Shown: positions 10,746-23,616 of the stretch, piece by piece | Layout: every line of letters starts with the position of its first letter | Position numbering within the stretch: position 1 is the first letter of the stretch | DNA from: Warburgia ugandensis | Taxonomy: Eukaryota; Streptophyta; Magnoliopsida; Canellales; Canellaceae | Assembly: GCA_035236585.1 (NCBI GenBank) | Contig: CP141127.1 | Span: forward strand, 75,311,495-75,375,494 | Direction of reading: 5' to 3' | Length of the DNA stretch: 64,000 nt | The notes under the pieces: model-generated | Databases searched by the model: none | Seen by the model: the letters and a program-made list of their open reading frames with translations, nothing else | Told to the model about the DNA's origin: nothing | Program-made: the position numbers and the translations under genes

Positions 10746-13700
10746 AGTTCCAAATACATACACATATGAAGATTGCTAAACTGATTGCATTATGTTTAGA
10801 AATGGTCATTTTAGAAACTTTACAAACCAAACACTATTTGTTAGAAGTTAAAAGTATCCCTGCCATATGAGTTTTTACCTATAAGAAATCCAAAATTTGA
10901 GCAATGAGATCAACGATTCCCATCATGCATAGGTGGGCTCCACGTGATATGGTCACGAGAGGGCACCCAATAGTGTGGTTAGTTTAGCATCTCTCTCTCT
11001 CTAGAAAATTTTTATAGATATGTTTGACCCGTTCTATAATAAAATTTTGAATTTTCACAAAAAAATTGTCCAATCTTTCCTCTTTTTCTTTTTCTTTTCC
11101 TTCTCATCTAGATGCATCTGCCTTCCATGTTTGTCTCTCCATCCTGCTAGAAACTAGAAAACCCCTTTCCCTCCTATGATCACGATCTCATCTCTTCGTA
11201 ACAAAGTGAGAAAAAAAGTAGCCCTATTGACAAAGCTCTAATTGGAAACAAAGCCCTTACAAAAGCCCTCTTATCTCTCTCCCTATATTTTGTAAACTCT
11301 CTCTATCTCTATCTTGCTGATTTGGTAACTAAACTCAAGAAGAGAAGAAGCAAGATAGATTTATTTCTCTCCAACTCTCTTTTGTACATATATGTTTAAT
11401 TTTTGGCTGCTTCTTAGAAGTAGAAATGGGTTTTCCCATTATTATCTAGGGTTTTTGTGACTAGTCTCTCAATTTTAGGGGATATAGAGTTTGGGAACTC
11501 TAAATAAGAAAACTAAGTTTGAAAAAGGGCATAGACCTTGAGTTTTGTGGTAGCCCATAGAGTTTTTGGAACTCAAAGTTCCTAATCAATTTAGAATTTG
11601 AGAAGAGTACATGTTCAATGGTGAAGATTTCATCTCAATTTTCCATTCATTTATTTTTCTGAATTGAATGCATACTAGAGATGATCAAGATTATATATTG
11701 GATGAGATGTTTGAAGTTTTAACAAATGGCCAATGATTTGAAAGGAAGCATTGTTTTATATTTTTTTATTTTGATTTGACTTTGTTGTATAGATGGTAAA
11801 GACTACATGTTTGATGTAATGCCTAAACTAATAATATCTTATTTGAAAGGAGTTGTGTTTCTAATTTGAGTTTGTAGGAGATGGCAAGGATTAATATTTG
11901 AAGAACTATCTGAACCAATGGCCTTTGATTAAAAGGAGGCATTTTTTGGTTTTGATGAGTTCGTCAAATATTAATGCTTAAAAGTTGGATTTCTATAGGA
12001 GAGTGGTCAAATTTCATTAGATTGTTGGAAGGTGGTAAAAGAAGATGTTATTTATGAGATTGCTTGCCAGAAAAAATTCTTGTCCCCAAGGGCTTGTTCT
12101 CTCACAATGGAGTTATTTGCAAGAGAATAATGAACCATGGATTAAGTTAGTCATGTTTACAAGTTGGATGTCTTTAAGAAAATATTTAAGTTTCACTATA
12201 GATTGTTTGGCTAGGAATAATGAACCATGAACTAAATCATTCCTAGATTACAAAATTTACGTACATTATCAAGTTCTAAAAACTTGTAGATTGCTGGGAA
12301 TATTCTAGCTAGAAGAGGTTACTAATGAATACTATGAAGGTTCTAGCTTGAGGTTTATGGTTGTGTAGGACATGTTTGAATCTTCCTTAACATGGTGAAA
12401 CTTCTGTCAACTATTGAGGTCCTTTACTACACTCTATGCTTTACCAAGTGAACAAATAGAGAACTATTGGGTTGTGGGACTAGTTTGTACCATACTTTTG
12501 ACTCTTTATAATAAATAGTTGTACTATTGGGTTGTTGATTTTGTATTCATCTTTTGACTCTCTTTGTAACCCATTTTGCTGGATTTTTTTTTTTTGTTTT
12601 AAGTGTGGTCATTTTAGCTCTATGTAGTAATTTTAATTTCATTTTCTCAATGGATCTTTTTCTCAAATTTTGGTATAGCAATTGAGAACTATTCTTTAGT
12701 GATGATGGTTTGAGTCCACCAAGATCCTTGAATTATGTTCTATATTATTGATTATGTTTCATAAAATGAGTTGTGAGGATTTGTGATAGTTTTAGGAGAG
12801 TAATTTAAGACACAAATGCTTCACCAAAAAAGGAAGGATTTTCTATCTAAAAGATCACCAATATGACATTTAATTGCTTCATTTGTTGCAAAATTTTGCT
12901 TGAAGGTAGACCAACCCATGTATCTGACCAGCTCATGGAGTTTGGAAACTAGAGAGAAGGATGCCAATTCATTGTACATGTTTCTTGAAGTGGACAGCTG
13001 GTAATATTCATAGCCCTATCATTCCCTTTTCATCTATGCAATTTCTATACCTACAATATCAACCATTAGTTTTTTTTTTCAATAGTAGATTTAGAGTTTA
13101 CTAATTGACCTATCCACACTAACAATTTTGAGTGCAATACTATCATATGTTTGTAAAATATAAGGAATGATATTATTTAGAAATTAAGGGATGAAGCAAC
13201 TACTTTCATATTAGGAAAGCTTCTAACTAGTTTCAATTCAAAGGAAAGAGTTTCTTGCTGCATTGTTAACTAAAACAAGAGTTGCACCAATTAGATAACA
13301 CCCATGCTAGAAATCACTAAGCAAAAAATAACAAGCACAAAGAGTAAAAAAGAGATGAATAAGAAAGAGATTCTTCATTATCAGAAAGGGTGCATGATAT
13401 ACTCAAAGTCTGAAATGTTAAATTTTGAGCTACAGCAAAGCTTTTGAGACACAATATGACATAACACACTTAGTTTCAGGAACAACATTTGAGATGCATT
13501 TAGTCAGTTACAAGGCAATAAAACTCTTCCTATTATATTACAAACACTTCCTTGCAATTTTAGTAGCTTAATTCATGTCATATGAAAGGAAATGGATAGG
13601 GAGAGGGGTAAATACTAAAAAGTAGCATATACACTAATAATAAACCATAGACATTGCTAATGATCTTGGTGGATTTGAGCCAATATCCTCGTGTAACATT

Positions 13701-14930
13701 TCTCAAGTGCTCTGCTACCTTGAGCTAAAGATCTAATGCAAATTGAGAAACTAATATGGAAAGGTTATACACTTATAAAGGATTAATTGGGACATTAAAC
13801 AAAAGTATAGAAGTTTACAAACCATGCTCATAGCACCAATCTATTTATCTAGTTGTGTACAACAACTTCAATGAAATGACTACATCAGAATTGAATCCAT
13901 CCTTGGGGACCAATCTATGGTATTAACATTAGCACCTTTTGAATTCCATCTTCATTTTGGGAGTTACACATTTGTTAAAGAACTTGTGTGATTTTCTGGT
14001 GATGTATCTTAGGAATGACAATAAAAAATTCATTGAGCTATTACTACTCCCTAAATGGGGTAGCTTTCTTAAGATTGTTGGCAAATATCTATATTCCAAT
14101 AGTATAACTAAGTGTAAAAGGAAGAGCTAGAAGATGAGTACAACATCAATCCCACAACCTAATAGTGCAAAAATCTCTTACTAAGTGTTGAAAGGTGGGT
14201 AAAAGCTTTCTCACAACCGAAGCTCAATTCTAAAGCATGGAGTTATTGCCAACCCAAGATTTCCATCCATGTCACTGAAGGCTATTATTAAGTCATTATA
14301 AAGCTTAGCATTGGAACAAAAACTATCATGGAAACTCAATGTAGTATAGCACAAAGTTAATAATAACATGATACTGCTTAATCCGTCCCTCTAATTGGAT
14401 GGTTTGTATTCATCAATATGATGCCAAAAGTCCAAGTCTTGGCATAGTCCTATGCCAGAGGTTCTTTGCGATTATATATATATAGTAGTAATTGCAACAA
14501 CCCTCATGTAAAAATCCCAAATTATGTGAGTATTTATGCTACTAGTGAAAATGAGATTTTCTTTTACAACTATGAGAATATAGGTTTTTATGGTTGAATA
14601 ACTTTATAATGACACCCATCTTACATGTAAAAACCATCTTCTATAGGACAAAGACCCATGGTTAAAATCCATATGGCTGTGATGTGTGGAGTAGAGAGAG
14701 GCCCATATATGGTTAAATGTCTTTCTATAAGAAAAAAATGCAAGTGTAATTAGGATCCGCCCATAAGGAGAAGAAGTTTAGTGAAATGTGAGGCACCAAA
14801 CTAATTTGAAAATTTACAGTTCTTATTTAAGTTATTGATTATTAATGTATTAAAGTACTATTTGCTAGAATTTATCTGTTCAACTTTTCATTTGTGATTA
14901 GGCTATGAATAAAAGCTCTTGGTCAATTGT
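10746..14930. other. Non-coding stretch upstream of the Tekay gag; possible decayed 5' LTR/leader
   Basis: No gene seen. CT-rich patches lie at 11060-11110 and 11265-11320. The segment at about 14817-14905 (TTAAGTTATTGATTATTAATG and on) is found again at about 30297-30390, downstream of the integrase of the same Tekay element. That is what an LTR pair would give, so at least the end of this stretch is probably 5' LTR. It is repeated in copy B (about 54126-60460). No clean LTR start was found. Confidence 0.45.
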
Positions 14931-15214
14931 AGGTAGAAGAGAGAACTTACATTAAATTCCCCTATTTTTTCGAAAATAGATGCATAAGGAAACAAGTATA
15001 GGAAATGCTAATATCTACTAGCACACTCGCCACTAGCTCATTTGGATGAGAGAATGCATTAGGTGAAGTTGTCCAACTCTTGATGCAACAGCTAAGACAA
15101 TACCTAAAAAATTAGCCATAGGTAGTACCAAATAAAGGGGTAAAAACTTCAGTCAAAAAATGCAAGTGGGAAAGATAACAAGTTAGACAAATTCCAAGAA
15201 ATAATATCGTTGTT

Positions 15215-16090
15215 CTTTGGAGAAGATGAGTTAGAGGTGATAGAGACATGGATACATTAGGTGGGAAAATGTCCTTAGAGAAATGGATGTCCTTGAAAAT
15301 AAGAAGGTAGTTATGGCTACTTTATCATGATTGGGGAAGTAGCTTTCTAATGGAAAATTGCAAAGCAAAGTGACTTCGAGAGAGTTGAGTCTATCACATG
15401 GGAGGAATTCAGGACTATCTTCTACAATAAATAATGTCCTCCTCACATGACTAGAGAAATTGAGAAAGCTTTTATCTTTGAGAAGGAAAACAATGTTAGC
15501 ATCGGCAAACAACTTAGAAAGGAGAAGAGGTCCATGCAGTCTTCAAGGTCTCAGAAACCACGCAAATAGAAATTTGGCAACCAGAGAAAGGAACCTTGTT
15601 CTCAATGCAAAAGGTATCATTTGGGCTAACTAGGCCCTGCTACTGATTTTAGGTGTAGCAGTCATGGAGAAGCAAGTTATCTCACTAGAAATGACCAGAA
15701 GAAGAAACTAAAAAGAGTAGCACAAAAAACCTCAATCCCCAAGAGCTAAGCATGAGTATTTTCTATTACCTCTAAGCAAGCACAAATATCAAATGATGTG
15801 GTGGGAGGTAACACTTCTTATTTGTGATAGACCTGCCAAAGTTCTTCATGATATGGGTTCTATATATTCATTTATATCTTATGATTTTGCAGTATATGAG
15901 CCCATATGCACATAGAAAGACCTAGAAGATGCATTAATCATAACTAAGGAAAGTCAAATGGATGCTAAGTTAATCCTCCTAAACATGATAAACATTGATG
16001 TCAACATAGAGATGGACCGGTTGGCTTTACATTGGGCAATGGTAGACTTTTATAAGAAGAAGGTCACCTTTAATATTTCAAGATAGGTGA
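15215..16090 (+). pseudogene. Tekay-type gag and protease relic
   Basis: Gag wording is recognisable across frames: AETWI, SITWEEFRTIFYNK, PPHMTREIE..FIFEKENNVSIGKQL, then a remnant zinc knuckle (CSQCKRYH). The protease remnant reads VLHDMGSIYSFISYDF, where the family has D-S-G-A. It continues to a decayed 'ILGMDWL' segment (MDRLALHWAMVDF). Several stops break the frame. The copy-B counterpart (60480-61668) keeps DVILGMDWLALHW better, so the two copies decayed independently. Confidence 0.75.
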
Positions 16091-16239
16091 CAATTTCTTT
16101 TTAAGGGAGATTAGACTTTGTAAGAGCATGTATTATTTTCTTTTATGAAGGTGACTAGACACATTTCTAAGGGTTGTGAGGCATTTTTGGCCAAAGTTGA
16201 GGTAGTAGAGGTTGAAAGCCCCAAGCTGGAGAAGGTGGA

Positions 16240-16990
16240 AGCAGGTTAAGAATTTCTAGACGTGTTTCCTAATGAGGTACTAAGATTACCATCTAAAAGG
16301 AGATAGAATTTACCATTGAGATGATACGTGGCACATATACTATATTCAAAGCACCATATAGAGTGGCTCCAACATAATTGAAAGAATTGAAGAGTTAGTT
16401 GTGGGAACTTTTAGATGAAGGATTCATTAAGCCTAGTGTTTTGCCATGGGGAGCACCAATCCTTTTTATTAAGAGGTATGGTCAATGAGATTTTACATCG
16501 ACTACTAAATGCTTAATGGAGTTACAACAAAGAATAAGTATCTCTATGCCAATTAGATGACATAGTCAATCAACTTGAAGTAGCTAGAGTCTTTTCCAAG
16601 ATTGATTGGAGGTCAGTGTATCATCAGTGGAGGATCAGAGAAGATAATATATTAAAGAAGACATTCACGACCAAATATGGACATTATGAATTTAGGGTGA
16701 TTCCATTTAGGCTAACCAATGCTCTAGCATGATTCATGTATCTCATGACCATGGTGTTTAAGCCATTTCTCAATAAATTCATCATTGCATTTGTGGACGA
16801 CATCCTAGGTTATTAAGAGAATCTAGAGGTGCATCAAGACCACTTGCATGAGGTGTTGAACGTAGGTTATTAAGAGAATCTAGAGGTGCATCAAGACCAC
16901 TTGCATGAGGTGTTGAACATGCTAAGAGCACATCAGTTATATGCCAAATTTAGTAAGTGTGACTTTTGGCTAGAGAAGTTTGAGGTATTC
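16240..16990 (+). pseudogene. Tekay-type reverse transcriptase relic
   Basis: In broken frames it shows VFSKIDWRSVYHQWRI, TFTTKYGHYEFRVIPF, NKFIIAFVDDILGY and AHQLYAKFSKCDFWLEKF, the conserved blocks of a Ty3 RT. The FVDD catalytic pair is kept. Directly after it a 57-bp tandem duplication (16806-16919) repeats 19 codons. After 'FEVFI' the text jumps to NHKSL*YIFSQ.DLNM, the end of RNase H, so the RNase H core has been deleted. Confidence 0.8.
16806..16919 (+). repeat. 57-bp tandem duplication inside the RT relic
   Basis: Two adjacent 57-bp copies (16806-16862 and 16863-16919) differ only at the last base as far as I can align them. The length is a multiple of three and would insert 19 residues just after the FVDD motif. 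Near-identity shows the duplication is young compared with the decay around it. Confidence 0.9.
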
Positions 16991-16999
16991 ATTAATCAT

Positions 17000-18060
17000 A
17001 AGAGCCTTTAGTATATATTCTCACAATAGGACTTGAATATGACACGGAGTAGATAGATGGAGTATTTGAAAGATTATGATTTGTCCATTCAATATCATCT
17101 GGAAAGGCCAATGTGGTGATGGATGCTTTGAGTGAGAAGATACAGGAAATGTGTGTTGGAATGATCTCCAAAAGAGGGAAATTACTACACGAAGTAATTG
17201 AGTGCAAACCATAAGTACAACATAAGGGTGAGAAGTCATTTAAAGCTAACTTGGCTATAAGATCTGCCATCATTAAGAAAGCTATTTAGATCTAAAAGGT
17301 TGCTGAGTAGACACATGCACCATTGGGAAACCATGTTTCATTAGAGAGGTGGATGGTAGTGTTAGAATGCATGGAAGATTGGTAGCGCCAGTTAGTCTTG
17401 AGATAAGGTAAGAAATTCTTAAAGAGGCATTTATGGTGGAATGAAGATGTACCAAGATTTGAAAAGACATTTTTGGTGGAATTGTCTGAAGAAGGATATG
17501 AGAGAGTTTGTGGAGTGATGCTTGACATGTCAGTAGGTCAATCCAAGCATCAGAGGATGGCTAGACTTTAGTAGCCCTTTGAGCTTTCTAGTGGAAGTGG
17601 GATCATATCACAATGGATTTCATTTTGGTTTACCTAAGTCATCTAGTGGATATGACATGATATTGGTGATAGTTGATCAAATGACAAAATTTGCACATTT
17701 TCTTCCAATTCGATAGAATCAGAGTATTAATAGTTTGGCACAATTGCATGTTCATGAAACTATAAGCTTGTATGGGATACTTGTCACATTTACCTCGAAT
17801 AAAAATAGCCAATTTAAAGGATTGTCATTGAGTTTTAATATGACATTTCATCCTTAGATAGATGGTCAATCTAAGAGGACGATTTAGACTTTAGAGGACA
17901 TACTGAGAGCTTGGGCTATCAAATGGAAGGGTAATTGGGATGAGAGCCTACAGTTGGTGGAGTTTGCATATCGTAATAGTTTTCACTTGAGCATTGAAAT
18001 GGCTCCATGTGAGGCTTTGTATGCCCTTACTATTCTCCTACTTGCTACAGTTAGAACTTG
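17000..18060 (+). pseudogene. Tekay-type RNase H end and integrase relic
   Basis: It begins with the RNase H tail (LKDYDLSIQYH). The zinc-binding part of integrase is seen as DLKRHFWWNCLKKDMREFVE.CLTCQ. The core follows: SSGYDMILVIVDQMTKFAHFLPI, then FTSNKNSQFKG (where the family has SDRD..F), and LEDILRAWAIKWKGNWDESLQLVEFAYRNS. The segment with the catalytic Glu is damaged. Integrase inserts the cDNA copy; this one is dead. The following 18060-18560 holds nothing I recognise. Confidence 0.8.
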
Positions 18061-18560
18061 TAGAAATTTATGCCAATAAGATGAAACATATTTGGAAACA
18101 TCTCCTTGTAGCTTACCTAAGGGCACATAATTTTGTCAAGCTGTTCATGAGTGTAGTTTGGATCCATTGAAATTTTCATTTTTTATGATTTTAGGTAGCA
18201 AGATGATGGTTTTAATAGATGAACTTGGATTATGGTAAATAGATGAGTATTCATGACCATATTGGTAGGCATGCGGTGAGGAGTTTGAAATCTCTGTAGG
18301 TAGAGAGTGTGTCGAATGATTAGTTTTGATATCACTATTTGAATGATCCTAATGCATCATCATTTTACTTGAATATTTATTGTCTATAGACAAAGAGATG
18401 CATAAATGTATGTGTATGCCAAGGATGTGCTCTAATGCATTGCATGAAACAAGTACTAAGAATTTAATGGTGTGGTTTTCTTGGATAGAAATATGATTTA
18501 AAAAATCATCCACTTGCTTGCATGTTATTATGTGACAATTTGTGATCTTGTAGTTTTAGT

Positions 18561-18565
18561 ATTAT
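18561..18565. other. Left target-site duplication (ATTAT)
   Basis: ATTAT directly precedes the left LTR and is matched exactly by 30218-30222 after the right LTR. This fixes the borders of the Athila-like insertion. Confidence 0.92.
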
Positions 18566-20421
18566 TGTTGATGTTTTCCGCAAGTGCACGGGCTATTATA
18601 GTATAGCTATGCAAATACGGGTCGATCCCACAGGGACTTGCTTTAGAATTTTGGAGTTTTACATAAAATTCAATTAATAACAATAAAAAATAAAAATAAC
18701 AAATATAACAGAAATAAAATGACAATAAAATAAAAATTCAGATTTATTCAACTGTTGCAATTTATAGAATTTTTAAATCCAAGAAAACATAAAATAAAAC
18801 TAAATAAGTAGCCTTGGATATCATGGTCCCTAGATAGGCAAAATAGGGATAAGGTGAAACCAGAATATTCAAGGACACATCTATAAATAAAACAAGGACT
18901 CAGACGAGATTAAAACGGGGATACATACATAATTAAAATGAGGACATAGATGTAATTAAGGAAAAAGAACAGAAATGTAATTGCATTTAAAGAGGAAGGA
19001 CAAAAATGAAATTTTATTAAAAATATGGTTTTTAACAAAAACCAGACAAAACCCAACAAAAAACAAGACAGGAAGAGAAGATGGGAAAGCTGGCTAGATT
19101 GGGGCTACCGGAGATATTGGATCATTTGGTGCAGAGCCGGATGATCTGGGTTTTCTAGGACATCATCTAGTACCATCTGGAGTAGATGGTTTGCCAGCCG
19201 GTGATGATCCATAGTGAAACGAAAAAAAACAACGCCTTTTTTGAGCATCGTCTGGTTTGTTTGGTTTAGGCAATGTGGAATAGATTGATCAAACAACCAG
19301 CCCTACGCCGTTGAAGTAGATGGAAGCAGGGGCCAAGGAAGACATCGTCTGGCAGGTTGATGCACTATAGGCTAAAGGCGATCTAGGTAGATGATGATGA
19401 TGAAGAACTAGGGGAAAAGTACAAACCCAGCTGGTTGGTAATGCCGTGGTGGAAGAAGAAGAGTGCAGCAATGAAGGAGACGTGGGACAGGCTGGGGCAA
19501 GAAGAATGGGTCATGCGCTCCTAGGCTGTGCGGTTTTTGTTTTCTTCCGATCTGGTTTTATAATGTGGACAAACAGGGAAGGTGAGGCAAAGTGAAGGGC
19601 TTGAGCGGTAGTGTGATGGATAAAAGAGGGATGTGAAGAAGGTGGTGCTGGGGATGGTGCGGTAAACAAAACTAGCAATAGAAAAAAAAAAAATTGAACA
19701 AGGAAGGTGCAGTTGATGCAGTGAATGGAGATGGGTAGATGTTAGAGAGGGTGTGAGGAAGAAGAAGTAATGTGAAATAGCAAAGGAAGATGCGGTGAAT
19801 GTAACTAGATGAATGAACATTAAGAGAAAACTATAACAAAAGAACTTAGGGAAGCAATAAAACCCAACTCTCAAACTCTTAAGGAAGAAAACGTGAATGA
19901 GAAACAAAACAAGGAAACTCCAACCCTCAAACTCTTAAAAAAAAACACTCCCACCCCCCCACCTCCACAGTTCTCCTTTTTATAATAGTTTTCCCTTCCT
20001 TATTTTACTCTAACAAACTCCTCTTCTTCCCATCTAGGACTCTTCTTCCTTAGGAAACTCCTCTTTCAATTAGGACTCTTCCAATTAGGAATCCTCTTCC
20101 ATTAGGACTCTTGCCTTCTTGATCTTCACTTGATTTGTACCGTTGATCCTTGATAAATGATCTGTACATTGATCCTTAGCCATCCATGTTTCTTTTGGTT
20201 AATCTGCAAAAGAAAAGACTAAATTAAAATCATCTAAACCAGACATTAATCATCTAATAAACTCTAATGATCATTTAACCGTTGATTTTGAGAAATTAAG
20301 GTTTGGATGGTCAATTTGAGTTAAATTTAAAAATCAAGCTAAATTTTGCAAATTTGAATAGTTAGATGATCTAATTGAATTCTAAACTAGGGGTCTTTTA
20401 GCCAAAATTAAACACTTAACG
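18566..20421 (-). repeat. 3' LTR of the Athila-like element (left side)
   Basis: 1,856 bp. On the plus strand it runs from TGTTGATG to CTTAAC, with the last base of the expected ACA changed to G at 20421. It matches 28375-30217 over its length, with mostly C/T and G/A changes. It contains the conserved GGGTCGATCCC near its start, a TATAAAA box on the minus strand at about 19977-19986, and an array of 'attaggactcttcc' repeats at 20025-20115. Apparent frames (19289-19907) are LTR sequence, not genes. Confidence 0.93.
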
Positions 20422-20433
20422 CACCCCCCAACC
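20422..20433 (-). other. Polypurine tract of the Athila-like element
   Basis: On the minus strand GGTTGGGGGGTG directly precedes the 3' LTR. The same context (TAGCAAAAT...TGG.GGGGGTG) is found in plus orientation at 62843-62863 before another LTR. Confidence 0.85.
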
Positions 20434-22178
20434 AGCATTTTGCTAGTCCTGAGCAGAACATGCAGATAACTATTTTACACAAAACTAATATAAGGTGCCA
20501 CTTTCGTAGGTACTCACGATTGCATTTAGCACATGCAACAACCCTTGAACCCCTAGGTTACCCCTAGTGGACAAGTTAGGCCTCGTGAGGGTTTGCAGTG
20601 AATATACCCACAAAATTCAATAAAGTCGAGTTCCCTATTTTATCTCGGAGAATCCTAATTCATTAGCAAATTGACTGGTTTTTCACAACTTAATGAAGAG
20701 GATTTGACAATTTTACAGACCATACACATAGTAAAGACATTTTATTTGAGCTATTTCTCAAAGTGCATATGTGTGTGTATAGCCACATAAATCTTGACCT
20801 CTAATTAGATATGCTTACATTCCATTGGAAATATGTCTTGACCTCAAATCCTCACAAGTATACGCTCAGAAATAAAACTCTAGATAAAGGTTTAAACATA
20901 TTTCTCTCATTATGTGACTAAATCTAACAAGCTGATGGTTCACATAATTCTTTTAAATGCTCATGAGACAAAGGAAAGAGATCCCTAAGAGTGGATGTTA
21001 ACACCAAGAATATTAGGGGTCTTTTAACTTAATTCTTTCTTTTTATCTCCTCTGTAAGGCTATGTCCAACTAAGATCAATAGGTCTTTAACTATGACAAA
21101 ATATAGGCTTATGATAGGTTTAGAAAAGAAAGGTATAAAGATTTAAAAGGTTCAAAATTGAGTAGATGTCTTCAATGAATATCTTCTAGGACAACTTTTC
21201 TTTTGGTTTTGTACTTGAAGTGAATTTCTCTTTCAAATTTTGGTCTTTTGTTTTCTTTTTTTCTTTTTCTTCTTTGGAAGAAAGATAACTAATTTTTCTC
21301 ACTTCTTTGACTTTTTGTCCTATTTTTGAACTTTTTCTACTCTAGTCATTTTGAAGATGGGTAATGGTTATTTATTTTACTAGGTTATTCTGGGTACGGT
21401 GTATGGGTTTAAGAAAGAAAAGGCTTAATAACAGGCTCGAAAGCCTAACTAGTGGTATACTATATTGGGTAGGCTTTATGTCTCTGGGCTTAGCAAGGAT
21501 GGCCTATATCATTTCCTAGGTTTCCTAAAGCCTATCAAATTCAATAAATTTCTAGAATTAAAGCTATTACTCCTCTTTGTTCTTGATGTTTAACCGAAAC
21601 AATAAAAACAGGACCACACTAATGAATGTATACTGAAGAAATTATGGAATTATCTATAACCCTCTCAAAGAAGATAGTCTCAAACTCTCACTAGGTTATA
21701 GGTCTCCACTGATTTTCTTCAAGGTCTCTAAGTCATACCTCAATATTAGTCTTGATTATGTGTTGTGTGTACTTGGTTTCCGAGAATTAAGTTTCATAAA
21801 ATGCTTCAACACATGCATGATATGGAAAAATAATCATATGCATTCCCATTAAGAGGTGAAAATAGTATATTTACTAAATTCTGAGCATCTAGTTCTCATC
21901 ACAGTAAGGGACCTCTACTTTAAAAACTCTCTTTTTTTCTTTTTTCTTTTTACTGAAAAACTCAAGAAAATTCAAAATCTCTATGTGCATCTACACCCTC
22001 CAACTTGAATGAAACATTGTCCCTAATGTTTGAAAACATAGGATTCTATATGGACGTTAAGTGATGCAGAATCTAAAACCCTTGGGTTGCCTCCCAATAA
22101 GTGTTAAGCTTAACGGCTTCAGCTAGACATAATAATGAGTGCAATGATGATATGCTATAAGGCTCCTGGAGTGGAAAT
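20434..22178 (-). other. 3' non-coding region of the Athila-like element
   Basis: No long frame. Pyrimidine-rich patches (21240-21350, 21930-21960) occur. The part 20434-21607 is homologous, in reverse, to 61669-62851. An env gene would be expected here in many Athila elements, but nothing resembling a membrane protein was found. Confidence 0.6.
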
Positions 22179-23430
22179 CTAAGGTGGATCATGATACTCA
22201 GGTGACTCTAAAAGTGTCTCATCAATGTCAAGGTCAGGTAGTTCTAAGAAAGGTTTTAGCCTTTGACCATTGACCTTTTGGATTTCTCCATCCTTTTCAA
22301 TCTCAATGGCCTCATGAGGATAGATTGTGCATACTATATAAGGTCCGGTCCATCTAGATCTAAGTTTTCCTGGGAATAAATGCACTCTAGAATTATACAG
22401 TAAGACTTTTTGACCTGGTGTGAAGGATTTTCTTAGAATATGTTGATCATGTACAGCCTTCATTCAGTCTTTATACACTCGTGCAGACTCATATGCATCT
22501 TTCTTCAATTCCTTCAACTCTTTGAGTTGGAGTTTTCTATGGGTTCCAGCAGAATCTAAGTCAAAATTTAGCTTTTTGATAGCCCAATATGCCTTGTGCT
22601 CTAACTACTGGTAAGTGGCAGGCCTTTCCATAGACCAAGCGGTAGGATGACATTCCTATAGGGGTTTTATATGCTATACAATAAGCTCATAAAGTGTCAA
22701 TAAGTCTCAGAGACTAGTCTTTTCTATTTGGATTGACTGTCTTTTCTAGAATCCGCTTTGTTTCCCTATTGGATACCTCTACTTGACCACTAGTCTGAGG
22801 GTGGTATGGGGTAGCTATCCTATGGTTGACACCATACTTTTTCATTAAGTTCTCAAACACCTTATTACATAAGTGTTTTCTCCCATCACTTATTATGGCT
22901 CTTGGAGTACAAAACTTTGCAAAAATATTTTCTTTTAAAAATGTTACCACAACCTTGTGATCATTGGTTTTGCAAGGTATAGCCTTCACCCACTTGGACA
23001 CATAGTCCACTCCCACGAGGATGTATAGATTTCCAAAAGAATTAGGAAAAGGTCCCATAAAATCTATGCCCCAAACATCAAAAGGTTCTATGACAAGGAT
23101 TGGGTTTAAGGGCATCATATGTCTCCTTCTTAAACTTCCTAACCTTTGATACTATGCATGTGCTTTGCAATAAGCATGGGCATCCTTAAATATGGTAGGC
23201 CAATAAAATCCACCTTGCAAAATTTTTGCACCTGTCTTTCTAAAGCTAAAATAGCCCCCACATGCATGATCATGACAAAAGGAGATGATTTGATTATGTT
23301 CACTATCGGGTATGCCTCTCCTAATTACTTGGTCAGGACAATACTTGAATAAGTATGGGTCATCCCAAGTAAAATATCTAACCTCAGTTAAAAATCTCTT
23401 TTTATCTTGTTTGGTCCAATGATTACGCAT
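22179..23430 (-). pseudogene. Athila-like integrase
   Basis: Three open pieces on the minus strand. 23152-23430 holds the start of integrase, with QDKKRFLTEV, WDDPYLFKYC and GGFYWPTIFKDAH; part of the His/Cys zinc site is kept. 22714-23118 is the core, with Asp in GIDFMGPF, Asp in IISDGRKH and Glu in [10 protein letters not shown], so the D,D,E triad is intact. 22179-22463 is the C-terminal part, with [20 protein letters not shown] and [10 protein letters not shown]. Stops separate the pieces, one of them at a Trp codon after NPNRKD. This is the best kept domain of the element. Confidence 0.9.
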
Positions 23431-23616
23431 TTGTCCTGTAACAACATAATTAATAATATCTCTATACCAAGGTAACTAGGAAACATGAAATAACTGTTCA
23501 TCTAGGAATGACTCAGTTATAGGGCCTTGAATTGCTCAAATGCTTTCTTACAGTCCTCATCAAAGTCAAAAGTGGCCTCCTTTATAAGTAAATTACATAG
23601 GGGCTTGGCAATTTTG

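Larger units (their letters stand above)
4667..16216 (+). repeat. Segmental duplication, copy A
   Basis: From the end of XTH exon 2 (ACACATACTC at about 4668) to the protease region of the Tekay element (...gaggttgaa at 16216), this block is collinear with 48302-61668 in the same orientation. Shared landmarks include XTH exon 3, the foldback at 6.1 kb, the 66-bp repeat at 8.3 kb, the Copia element at 9.3-10.7 kb and the gag region at 15.2 kb. Differences are point changes, small indels, a shorter (TC)n run in copy B, and a 2.16-kb solo LTR present only in B. Confidence 0.9.
14931..18560 (+). mobile_element. Degenerate Tekay/del-type Ty3 retrotransposon 1 (interrupted)
   Basis: Plus-strand relics in the order gag, protease, RT, RNase H end, integrase are typical of plant chromoviruses of the Tekay/del group. 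The body is cut at 18565 by the Athila-like insertion, and its tail resumes at 30223. Stops and frameshifts occur throughout, and most of the RNase H core is missing. The front part, up to 16216, is repeated in copy B. Confidence 0.8.

Noticed and set aside
13939-14130. 63-codon frame with a similar frame at 59473-59700
   Set aside because: Likeness is explained by the segmental duplication; no domain, and the start regions do not agree.
19289-19907. Minus-strand frames, and the similar ones at 28719-29613
   Set aside because: They are LTR sequence of the Athila-like element; the frames differ between the two LTRs.
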